This document shows positions 35,007 through 41,788 of a stretch of DNA of 64,000 bases, piece by piece. A program made the position numbers and the translations under genes. Under the pieces are notes generated by a model that worked only from the letters and a program-made list of their open reading frames with translations, ran no database searches and was not told where the DNA came from. How positions within the stretch are numbered: position 1 is the stretch's first letter; each line of letters starts with the position of its first letter. The stretch comes from Sphingobacterium prati (GTDB lineage Bacteria; Bacteroidota; Bacteroidia; Sphingobacteriales; Sphingobacteriaceae): the NCBI RefSeq assembly GCF_013167215.1, contig NZ_JABJWY010000038.1, forward strand, positions 522,765 to 586,764, given 5' to 3'.

Positions 35007-36731
35007 TTACCTGCTGAAGGAAGCTTCGTATATTTTTAAATTTCCTTTATTGTCTTTCACTTCCAACTTGAAGCTGTGCGAGCCACTGCTTAGATTGGAC
35101 TCAAACTCATGCCATAAGTGTCTGGTTTTGGGGTCATACTTCATTAGAGCCCATTTGCCATCTATATATGCATCGAAGGTATCTATGCCCGAGAGATTAT
35201 CGCTGATGGTAAAATCTATGGAGCGTTGATTGGATACATTCTTACCGTCGGTCAGGTTTCGGGCCGTGATATTAGGGGCAATGGTATCCACAGCAACATA
35301 GAACCCGCCAAATTCACGCACGTTGGCGACGACCCATCCATTTTCATATTTACCACCTTGCGCTCCACCGTCTGTAGAGACGATCAGTGCCTTGCCATAT
35401 AGACGTTCCGGTAAGCTATAATCTGGCTTGATCATTAGTTTGTAATACCCGAAAACAGGTGTATAGGCATTGTGGATATAATGCGTGGCCGAATATCCCT
35501 TCGTGGACTTTGCACCTTGGGAATAATTAAAATAAAGGTCATTGTAAAGAATATTCTTACCCATATAGACGCGTGCATTTTCTGCCTCATATTTGTTATC
35601 ATCAGCGTAATGAAACATTTTGAGGCCTTCGGCAGGCTTGCGGCTGATCGCTAAAGACGGATTGTTCTGTACCTTAAAATTGAGCTCGCTTTTATTGCCT
35701 TGTACATCCTTGACGACGTATTTTACGTCATGCACCTCATTATCTTTCAATTCGATCATCCCCAAATTGTCCAGGTGTTTATAGATCGTAATCGGATTAT
35801 TGGGATCCTTGAAGCTTTTCTGAACCCGAACACCCGATTTCTTGAGGTAAGGATAGTCTACATACGATTGAATTGCACGAGTTTGGTCAAACGGGATGGC
35901 TTCGAATAGTACGGTACTGATATTTTTGTTGTCAAGAAATAGTTCGATCGAATAAACACCGTACGTAAAAGAAATACCGCCGCGTCTGTCTACCGTATTG
36001 ATGCCCAGTCCAAAGTTGCCATTGACCGAAATAGGGGAGCCTGAAGCCAGGTTATAGCGCCCATTACCTAGCGATCTGATCGTTTGATGCCTGCGAGGCG
36101 TATTTTCGTCAAAGACTTCGCGGCCAAGATCGTAGACTGTTATACCTCTTATCAAAGGTGCTACCCCATCCGGAAATAAAAGCCCAAATAGCTGTGGGTT
36201 TAAGGGCAGCTGCGCCTTGGTATCCCGAATTTCAAAATGCAGGTGCGGCCCTGCTGAACCACCTGTGTTTCCGGAATTGGCGATAAATTCACCTTTTTTG
36301 ACCGGTACTTGGTTAGGTTTTAAAAATACGTCGACATCAAAGCGTTTTTGTTTGTACTGCTCATCTTTTATAATCTTGGCAAGATCTGAATTAAAGCTTT
36401 CTAGATGCATATATACCGAAGTATACCCATTTGGATGATCAATGTAAATATAGTTGCCACCACCGCCGATTTGTACCCGTACACGTGAAACAAAGCCTTC
36501 TGCCGCCGCATGTACGGGGATATTGATGCGTTGTTGCGTTCGGTAGTCATCTCCACCATGGAAATGTGTTGCCCGTAACTCGCCAAATGATCCCGATGCT
36601 TGTGGAGCAATATCCATCGGACGTACGAAATAATTTTGCGGGTAGTTGCGGCTTTTGATAATATCCTGTGCCTGGACAACGCTAGTGGACAAAGTCAATA
36701 CGCCTAATAAATATGCCGTTTTTTTAATCAT
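35007..36731 (-). CDS. M23-family (LytM-type) zinc metallopeptidase, exported
   Basis: Probable peptidoglycan endopeptidase or degraded regulator of cell-wall hydrolases. Signal peptide MIKKTAYLLGVLTLSTSVVQAQ. The M23 domain (about 45-210) has both metal motifs intact: HFHGGDDYRT (His...Asp) and GPHLHFEIRD (HxH). From about 220 to 574 there is a long beta-rich C-terminal part ending with Ig-like repeats (DNLSGIDTFDAYIDGKWALM). 574 residues. The ATG at 36729-36731 is chosen because it starts the signal peptide. It begins 10 bp after the stop of the fumarylacetoacetate-hydrolase-like gene and is likely co-transcribed from the promoter at 37497-37528. Confidence 0.9.
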   Translation of the reverse strand: MIKKTAYLLGVLTLSTSVVQAQDIIKSRNYPQNYFVRPMDIAPQASGSFGELRATHFHGGDDYRTQQRINIPVHAAAEGFVSRVRVQIGGGGNYIYIDHPNGYTSVYMHLESFNSDLAKIIKDEQYKQKRFDVDVFLKPNQVPVKKGEFIANSGNTGGSAGPHLHFEIRDTKAQLPLNPQLFGLLFPDGVAPLIRGITVYDLGREVFDENTPRRHQTIRSLGNGRYNLASGSPISVNGNFGLGINTVDRRGGISFTYGVYSIELFLDNKNISTVLFEAIPFDQTRAIQSYVDYPYLKKSGVRVQKSFKDPNNPITIYKHLDNLGMIELKDNEVHDVKYVVKDVQGNKSELNFKVQNNPSLAISRKPAEGLKMFHYADDNKYEAENARVYMGKNILYNDLYFNYSQGAKSTKGYSATHYIHNAYTPVFGYYKLMIKPDYSLPERLYGKALIVSTDGGAQGGKYENGWVVANVREFGGFYVAVDTIAPNITARNLTDGKNVSNQRSIDFTISDNLSGIDTFDAYIDGKWALMKYDPKTRHLWHEFESNLSSGSHSFKLEVKDNKGNLKIYEASFSR

Positions 36732-36741
36732 TTCTACTTTT

Positions 36742-37353
36742 CTATTTGATCTTGCAGCTAAACATTTTTTGTTCTCCAATAAATCCTTCCAATACATCTC
36801 CAATTGCAACGGAGCCAACACCGACAGGAGTGCCCGTATAGATTAGGTCTCCTTTGCGGAGCGTGATAAATTTGGAGGTGTAGACAATCAGATCTTCAAA
36901 TGAAAAAATCATGTCCTTGGTATTCCCCTGTTGCACGGTTTGTCCATTTTGCTGTAGAGAGAAGTCAATCGCATAGACATCCGCTAAATCTTCCTTTGGG
37001 ATCAAGTTGCTAATCACTGCGGAGTGGTCGAAGGCTTTTGCCAATTCCCAGGGAAGGCTTTTTGCTTTAAGCTCCTGCTGTAGATCTCTTGCGGTGAAGT
37101 CGATTCCCAGGCCAATGGCATCGTAATAAGTTGAAGCAAATTTTGGCGTAACATGTTTGCCTTCTTTACAAACGCGGAGAACCACTTCAGTTTCGAACTG
37201 GATGTTTTTGGAAAATTCGGGGTAATAGAAATCTTTGTTATCTTTTAATACCGCAGTATCGGGCTTTAAAAATATGATTGGATGTTCAGGGACGGGATTA
37301 TTGAGTTCTTTCGCGTGGTCGATGTAATTTCGGCCGATGGCAATTATTTTCAT
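36742..37353 (-). CDS. Fumarylacetoacetate hydrolase (FAH) family protein
   Basis: A 203-residue cytoplasmic enzyme of the FAH superfamily (acylpyruvase or oxaloacetate decarboxylase-like, YcgM size class). Visible are IGRNYIDHAKEL, FLKPDTAV, the metal Glu pair in FETEVVLRV, GIDFTARDLQQELK and the KAFDHSA block, then IYTGTPVGVGSVAIGDVLEG. The exact substrate cannot be told; members hydrolyse C-C bonds of 1,3-diketo acids or decarboxylate oxaloacetate. First gene of a two-gene unit with the M23 peptidase. A canonical promoter lies 144 bp upstream. Confidence 0.88.
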   Translation of the reverse strand: MKIIAIGRNYIDHAKELNNPVPEHPIIFLKPDTAVLKDNKDFYYPEFSKNIQFETEVVLRVCKEGKHVTPKFASTYYDAIGLGIDFTARDLQQELKAKSLPWELAKAFDHSAVISNLIPKEDLADVYAIDFSLQQNGQTVQQGNTKDMIFSFEDLIVYTSKFITLRKGDLIYTGTPVGVGSVAIGDVLEGFIGEQKMFSCKIK

Positions 37354-37496
37354 TGTATCAATTTTAAGACGATGAAGCTTTCAGATTTTTTCGTACTACG
37401 ATGTGATTCGACCATTGATCATTTACCCTTCAGCTTGACCCTTGAAGTCACCGCAGTCGGATTAAATAGATCATGCTGATTCCATAAATGTAAAAA

Positions 37497-37528
37497 CAAA
37501 CTTAGCAAATGTCCAATGCTTATCCAAA
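37497..37528 (-). promoter_or_regulatory. Bacteroidota promoter for the FAH-M23 unit
   Basis: On the minus strand: TTTG (37525-37528), 20 nt, TAAGTTTG (37497-37504). Both elements are exact and the spacing is canonical. The start should fall near 37492. Confidence 0.65.
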
Positions 37529-37583
37529 CAAATGACAGCAGTCAACTTAAATTATAATTGATATTGGTATATATATTTATATA

Positions 37584-37638
37584 GGGTTTAGTTAGGGTTT
37601 GTTTAGGTTTAAGTTAGGTTTTGTTTAGGTAATAGCTA
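37584..37638 (+). repeat. Tandem array of five degenerate 11-bp repeats
   Basis: Units GGGTTTAGTTA, GGGTTTGTTTA, GGTTTAAGTTA, GGTTTTGTTTA and GGTAATAGCTA run head to tail without spacers. All begin GG and end TA. The period is close to one helical turn. Inverted relatives (CCTAACTAAAATCTAAC, AAATCTAACC) follow. It ends 121 bp before the DUF6266 gene. Confidence 0.75.
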
Positions 37639-37759
37639 ATCAATACCTAACTAAAATCTAACGTAATTCTATTTTAAATCTAACCTATTGCAAACATTGG
37701 TGCCATTTATCTGTTATAATGGCAACATAGAAATTACAATTAAACCAAAAGCTTAAGAA

Positions 37760-38398
37760 ATGGGTATATTACAAGATGGTCCGAACGGTGGTTTTCGGGG
37801 TAAAGTGGGCTCAGTATATGGTTATAATCTTAAAGGGCAGTGGATTATTCGAGGTGCACGGAGGAAAAGTAACAAACCTCCGACTGAGGCACAGCGATTA
37901 CATCGCCAAAAACTAAAATTGGTAGGTGAGTTTTGCAGGGAAAATAAGCCTGTTTTTGATTTTGGCTATCGATTAAAAAAGGACAATGAAACTAAATATG
38001 GCGTATTTCAACTCGCTCAGAAGCATGTTTTCAACGATGTCGTTACGATTGATGCTGATAATAATCCGGTGGTGAATTTTGAAAACCTAAAGGTGTTTGC
38101 AGGAGAATTAATATCTCCCGAGCATGCAAAGGTAAGTTTGAATGACGGTCGTATCGATTTGGTATGGATACCAAACCCAGCTTATAACGATGAAATCTAT
38201 AAGTTGAATCTGGCATTCGTTAGTTTAAGAGATTTGAGCTCACTAAAGTTGGCAATTGCAAATGCAGCCGATGGGCAATGCTCGGTAGAGATACCAGCTG
38301 AATTGAATAAAAAAGCCGAATATCATGTGTACATCGGTTTTTGGAATACATTACATAATGAGATATCTGATTCCGCTTATTGCGGGTTGCTTCGATAG
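37760..38398 (+). CDS. DUF6266-family protein of unknown function
   Basis: A 212-residue protein. The N-terminus MGILQDGPNGGFRGKVGSVY and GYNLKGQWIIRGARRKS match what I know of the DUF6266 signature seen in Sphingobacteriales, usually in single or multiple copies. The second half (about 110-212) looks like a beta-sandwich (ISPEHAKVSLNDGRIDLVW). No signal peptide or membrane segment. No function is established for the family. The basic, glycine-rich N-terminus would fit nucleic-acid or surface contact, but that is only a guess. The 11-bp repeat array directly upstream is the oddest part of its context. The next gene starts 33 bp downstream. Confidence 0.78.
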   Translation: MGILQDGPNGGFRGKVGSVYGYNLKGQWIIRGARRKSNKPPTEAQRLHRQKLKLVGEFCRENKPVFDFGYRLKKDNETKYGVFQLAQKHVFNDVVTIDADNNPVVNFENLKVFAGELISPEHAKVSLNDGRIDLVWIPNPAYNDEIYKLNLAFVSLRDLSSLKLAIANAADGQCSVEIPAELNKKAEYHVYIGFWNTLHNEISDSAYCGLLR

Positions 38399-38431
38399 GA
38401 TTTTTCAACCGACTTGTGTATCTTTAACACT

Positions 38432-39091
38432 ATGAATAAACTACAAGCCGTATTGTTTGATTTGGACGGTACTTTAATTGATTCGGAATATTTCTATTTT
38501 AAAAACTGGGCGCCGATCCTAAAACAAGAATTTGATCTGGAGATAACTTATGAGGATTGGATTCGTGATTTTGCGGGACATACCTTGGCGCATAACGTAA
38601 AACGTCTGGTCGAAGACTATGGATATGATACGACAGAGGAACATATGTGGAAAAGGACGCGTGCTGCTTATGCTAATTCCAATATGAGTGATATCGAATT
38701 AATGCCTTTTGCGAAAGATATTTTAATCTACCTAAAGGCAAATAACATTCGGATCGGATTGGTGACCTCAAGCTATCGCAGTACGGTGGATACCGTTTTG
38801 GGAAAACATGAACTGTTGGATTACTTTGAATTTTTTGTGACAAGGGAATGCGTGGAGTCCCCGAAGCCAAATCCCGAGCCTTATCGCTTGGCCTTGACAA
38901 AATTGGACTTACCGGCAGCGGTCTGTCTGGCGATCGAAGATACGATAACGGGTAGCCGGTCTGCTTTAGAAGCCAATTTGCAGCTAATTGCCGTAACAAA
39001 GCAAGAGGTGGAGCGGGCTAGACTAACAGCTGTTGATAACATTGTGGAAAACTTGCAGCAGGCAAAACAGCTATTATCTGGCTGGATTTAA
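38432..39091 (+). CDS. HAD-superfamily hydrolase, beta-phosphoglucomutase/phosphatase-like
   Basis: A 219-residue cytoplasmic phosphatase or phosphomutase. All HAD motifs are visible: DLDGTLIDSE (nucleophile and acid Asp), VTSSYRSTVD (motif II), SPKPNPEPYRLAL (motif III Lys) and IEDTITGSRSALEA (motif IV). The alpha-helical C1 cap makes it a subfamily I member, like PgmB or 2-deoxyglucose-6-phosphatase. The substrate is not shown. The ATG at 38432 is used; TATCTTTA at 38419-38426 nearly matches a -7 element and would give a leaderless mRNA. Confidence 0.92.
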   Translation: MNKLQAVLFDLDGTLIDSEYFYFKNWAPILKQEFDLEITYEDWIRDFAGHTLAHNVKRLVEDYGYDTTEEHMWKRTRAAYANSNMSDIELMPFAKDILIYLKANNIRIGLVTSSYRSTVDTVLGKHELLDYFEFFVTRECVESPKPNPEPYRLALTKLDLPAAVCLAIEDTITGSRSALEANLQLIAVTKQEVERARLTAVDNIVENLQQAKQLLSGWI

Positions 39092-39177
39092 TGAAATCCA
39101 ATAATTTAAACGTTTTAGCATTTGTAATTTAAGTTGGATATACGTAATATTACCAAATTGTAAAGGGAACTCTGATT

Positions 39178-39666
39178 ATGAACCGTAGAACCGCAATAAA
39201 GCAATTTTTCATTATCGCAGGCGGACTGACTATTTTGTCATCCTGTCTGAATGATGGGGGGGCATCGATTGTATTGAATAAGCTGAAATTATCAGCGGAG
39301 GATGAAAAATTTTTGGGTGATCTTGTTGATGTACTCATTCCGAAATCGGACACCCCGGGAGGAAGGGAGCTCAACCTACACCTGTTCGTGATTAAGATGG
39401 TGGATGATTGTGAATCGCCGGAAAATCAGGAGAAATTTGTCTCCGGTTTTAATAAATTGAGAAAGCAGCTGAATCTTACCAATGGCAAGGAAACAGAAAA
39501 TACGTTAGCCAATCTGGAAGATAAAACAGATGAAAAGGTCTTTTTTGAGATCTTTAAATCGCGTGCGATCCAAGGTTATATGAATTCGGAATATGTGATG
39601 AAGAATAAGGTTATTTATAAGCTTATTCCTGGACCGTATAAGGGTGCGGTAAAAATTAATGGATAA
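39178..39666 (+). CDS. Gluconate 2-dehydrogenase subunit 3-family lipoprotein
   Basis: Small accessory subunit of membrane-associated GMC sugar dehydrogenases. The 162 residues begin MNRRTAIKQFFIIAGG, a twin-arginine-like signal, with a lipobox-like LSSCLND. The body has LSAEDEKFLGDLVDVLIPKSDTPG, the family start. It overlaps the next gene (GMC oxidoreductase) by 8 bp, so both are translated from one mRNA and probably assemble and leave by the Tat route together. No cytochrome c subunit is present in the window. Confidence 0.87.
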   Translation: MNRRTAIKQFFIIAGGLTILSSCLNDGGASIVLNKLKLSAEDEKFLGDLVDVLIPKSDTPGGRELNLHLFVIKMVDDCESPENQEKFVSGFNKLRKQLNLTNGKETENTLANLEDKTDEKVFFEIFKSRAIQGYMNSEYVMKNKVIYKLIPGPYKGAVKING

Positions 39667-41389
39667 ATCCAGCATGGCAAATCTAAATATTGACAGTGAA
39701 AAAAATAGAACCTACGACGCAATCGTGATTGGTTCGGGAATTAGTGGTGGTTGGTCCGCAAAGGAATTGTGCGAGAAGGGATTAAAAACGTTGGTTTTGG
39801 AGCGGGGACGAGATGTACAGCATATCAAGGACTATCCGACCACGAATATGATGCCGTGGGAGTTTGAGCATCGGAATGAAATGCCCTATCAAGTGAAGGC
39901 TGAAAATCCTATTGTTAGCAAATGTTATGCTTTTCATGAAGATGCGGCACATTTCTTTGTGAAAGACAAGGAGCATCCCTACATCCAAGAAAAACCTTTC
40001 GACTGGATCAGAGGGTATCAGGTCGGTGGTAAATCCTTGTTGTGGGCGAGACAGACCCAACGTTGGTCAGACTTTGACTTTGAGGGGCCAGCACGTGATG
40101 GTTTTGCAGTAGATTGGCCTATTCGCTATGCGGATTTAGCGCCATGGTATGCCTATGTAGAGAAATTTGCAGGTATTGCTGGGGACCATGATGGGCTTCC
40201 TGAATTGCCTGACGGTGAATTTCTGCCAGGGTATCCATTGAATATTGTCGAAAAGTATTTCAAGGAGAAGGTACAAAAGAAATTTCCGGAACGGAAGGTG
40301 ATTTCTGCACGATGTGCACATCTTTCCAAACCTAACCAGATTCATATTGAGCAAGGTCGTGTACAATGCCAAAATCGTGTGCTGTGCCAAAGAGGATGTC
40401 CTTTTGGTGGGTATTTCAGTTCGAATGCAACGACAATTCCTTGGGCCGCTAAAACCGGAAATATGACCCTTCGCCCACATTCGGTGGTTCATTCTATCTT
40501 ATATGATGAACAAAAAGGAAAAGCGGTAGGCGTACGGGTAATTGATACAAACACGAAAGAAGAAATCGACTTTTATGCAAAAGTGATTTTTGTCAATGCA
40601 GCGGCGATCAATACCAATCTTATCTTATTAAATTCCAAATCAAACCGTTTTCCAAATGGTTTGGGTAACGATAGTGGTGTACTCGGGAAATATGTGGCTT
40701 TCCATAATTACAGTGCACGTGTCTACGCCGAATACGAGGGACTATTGGATTATACCACAGAAGGCAGAAACCCTGCCGGCGGGGGATATATCCCACGTTT
40801 TCGAAACCTGCATAAGCAGGAGACAGACTTTTTACGAGGCTATGCCGCGGGTTTTGGCGCATCTCGAAGTAAGGAGTCCGATCGCTCTGGCTTAGGATTG
40901 GGACTTAAAGATAATCTCTTAAACCCCAAACAGGGAATTTGGCAGGTGGGGTCACACATGATGGGTGAGACCATACCAAAAGAATCGGGCATGGTTTCTC
41001 TGGATAGCAGTAAAACAGACGATTGGGGAATCCCATTGTTAAAGATTGCGGTCGATTACGATGAGAATGATGAAAAAATGAAAAAGGATTATATTGCGGT
41101 TATGACAGAGATGTTTACCGATGCCGGTTTCACGAACATTCGGCCGGACACACATTGGCAGGCTCCGGGGCTGGATATCCATGAGATGGGCGGGGTACGG
41201 ATGGGGCACGACCCGAAGACTTCTGTATTGAACAAGTGGAATCAGATGCATGCTGTAAAAAATGTCTTTGTTACAGATGGCGCCTGCATGACTTCGACAT
41301 CGACACAAAATCCATCATTGACTTATATGGCTTTTTCAGCGCGTTCAGTTGATTATGCGATCAGCGAAATGAAAAAGGGAAATATATAG
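39659..41389 (+). CDS. GMC-family oxidoreductase (FAD sugar/alcohol dehydrogenase)
   Basis: A 576-residue flavoprotein oxidising a sugar or sugar alcohol in the periplasm, with electrons to the respiratory chain. The FAD Rossmann motif is VIGSGISGGWSAKEL (about residues 22-36), followed by LVLERG. The GMC region includes GYQVGGKSLLWARQTQRW. The C-terminal catalytic part has HEMGGVRMGHDPKTSV and TDGACMTSTSTQNPSLTYMA, with the conserved Asn. No own signal peptide, which fits export with its Tat-tagged small subunit encoded just upstream. Related to gluconate/glucose-type dehydrogenases; the substrate is unknown. Ends at a strong hairpin. Confidence 0.92.
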   Translation: MDKSSMANLNIDSEKNRTYDAIVIGSGISGGWSAKELCEKGLKTLVLERGRDVQHIKDYPTTNMMPWEFEHRNEMPYQVKAENPIVSKCYAFHEDAAHFFVKDKEHPYIQEKPFDWIRGYQVGGKSLLWARQTQRWSDFDFEGPARDGFAVDWPIRYADLAPWYAYVEKFAGIAGDHDGLPELPDGEFLPGYPLNIVEKYFKEKVQKKFPERKVISARCAHLSKPNQIHIEQGRVQCQNRVLCQRGCPFGGYFSSNATTIPWAAKTGNMTLRPHSVVHSILYDEQKGKAVGVRVIDTNTKEEIDFYAKVIFVNAAAINTNLILLNSKSNRFPNGLGNDSGVLGKYVAFHNYSARVYAEYEGLLDYTTEGRNPAGGGYIPRFRNLHKQETDFLRGYAAGFGASRSKESDRSGLGLGLKDNLLNPKQGIWQVGSHMMGETIPKESGMVSLDSSKTDDWGIPLLKIAVDYDENDEKMKKDYIAVMTEMFTDAGFTNIRPDTHWQAPGLDIHEMGGVRMGHDPKTSVLNKWNQMHAVKNVFVTDGACMTSTSTQNPSLTYMAFSARSVDYAISEMKKGNI

Positions 41390-41393
41390 TTTT

Positions 41394-41430
41394 AACGGTG
41401 GAAGATTTTGAAAATAAATCTTCCACCGTT
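41394..41430 (+). terminator. Hairpin terminator after the GMC oxidoreductase gene
   Basis: Perfect 15-bp arms (AACGGTGGAAGATTT and complement) with a 7-nt loop, 4 bp after the stop codon. Confidence 0.8.
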
Positions 41431-41566
41431 TGAATTTAAAATACTAAATTACGGGCTAATTAAATATTAAAACTAGAAAAACATAACCAGAATGCTATAA
41501 CCAAAAGAGGAAAAGAAAGACAGAAATTAACAGTATAAACCAAATTAACAGACCTTTTTTTGCAAA

Positions 41567-41586
41567 AATAGCAAAAGCGATTTAGC
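41567..41586 (+). promoter_or_regulatory. Shared susC leader box 1 (first copy)
   Basis: AATAGCAAAAGCGATTTAGC, 222 bp upstream of the ATG. The second susC leader has the same element with two differences at 46832-46851, 206 bp upstream of its ATG. Confidence 0.55.
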
Positions 41587-41600
41587 ATACTAACGCGTAT

Positions 41601-41637
41601 AACGATCGGCAGAGCTGAGATATAGCCGACGTTTTTT
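41601..41637 (+). promoter_or_regulatory. Terminator-like hairpin inside the susC leader (possible attenuator)
   Basis: AACGATCGGC pairs with GCCGACGTT (one bulged A) over a 14-nt loop and is followed by a run of T. It stands about 150 bp upstream of the first susC. Confidence 0.5.
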
Positions 41638-41699
41638 AGGGCAAAACATGTTAAATTGAAAAATTTATAAGGAAAGGTAAATGAACTAAAACCTTTTAT

Positions 41700-41713
41700 T
41701 ATAATCGATTATA
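41700..41713. promoter_or_regulatory. 14-bp perfect palindrome TATAATCGATTATA
   Basis: Centre ATCGAT with the AATCGATT core also found upstream of the fucosidase operon (22856-22873). Candidate operator, 76 bp before the susC ATG. Confidence 0.4.
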
Positions 41714-41753
41714 GGGGAAAACTAAATTAAACTAAACGTTGTAGTATCTTTTT

Positions 41754-41766
41754 GCTAAAACGTTTT
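41754..41766 (+). promoter_or_regulatory. Shared susC leader box 2 (first copy)
   Basis: GCTAAAACGTTTT, 35 bp upstream of the ATG, containing the 10-bp palindrome AAAACGTTTT. The second susC leader has GCTAAATCGTTTT at 47004-47016, 34 bp upstream of its ATG, and both continue into an ACCAA...ACTAT stretch. Confidence 0.5.
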
Positions 41767-41788
41767 TATAAACCAAATCACTATTAAT

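Larger units (their letters stand above)
37354..37759. other. Intergenic region with promoter, 11-bp repeats and inverted copies
   Basis: 406 bp between divergent genes. It holds the minus-strand promoter at 37497-37528, the tandem array at 37584-37638 and related sequence in inverted orientation at 37646-37662 and about 37676-37686. A plain TATAAT-like hexamer occurs near 37716-37722 just upstream of the DUF6266 gene. No RNA gene was seen. Confidence 0.6.
41390..41788. other. Leader and control region of the first susC
   Basis: 399 bp. In order: the terminator at 41394-41430, AACCAAAAGAGG near 41500, the box at 41567-41586 shared with the other susC leader, the terminator-like hairpin at 41601-41637, a 14-bp palindrome at 41700-41713 and the box GCTAAAACGTTTT at 41754-41766, also shared. 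TATCTTTT (41745-41752) is close to a -7 element. No sigma/anti-sigma genes lie nearby. Confidence 0.6.

Noticed and set aside
37584..37616. TTAGGG-like look of the 11-bp repeats, suggestive of telomeric sequence
   Set aside because: The period is 11, not 6, units are degenerate and internal to the chromosome. Telomere function makes no sense here.
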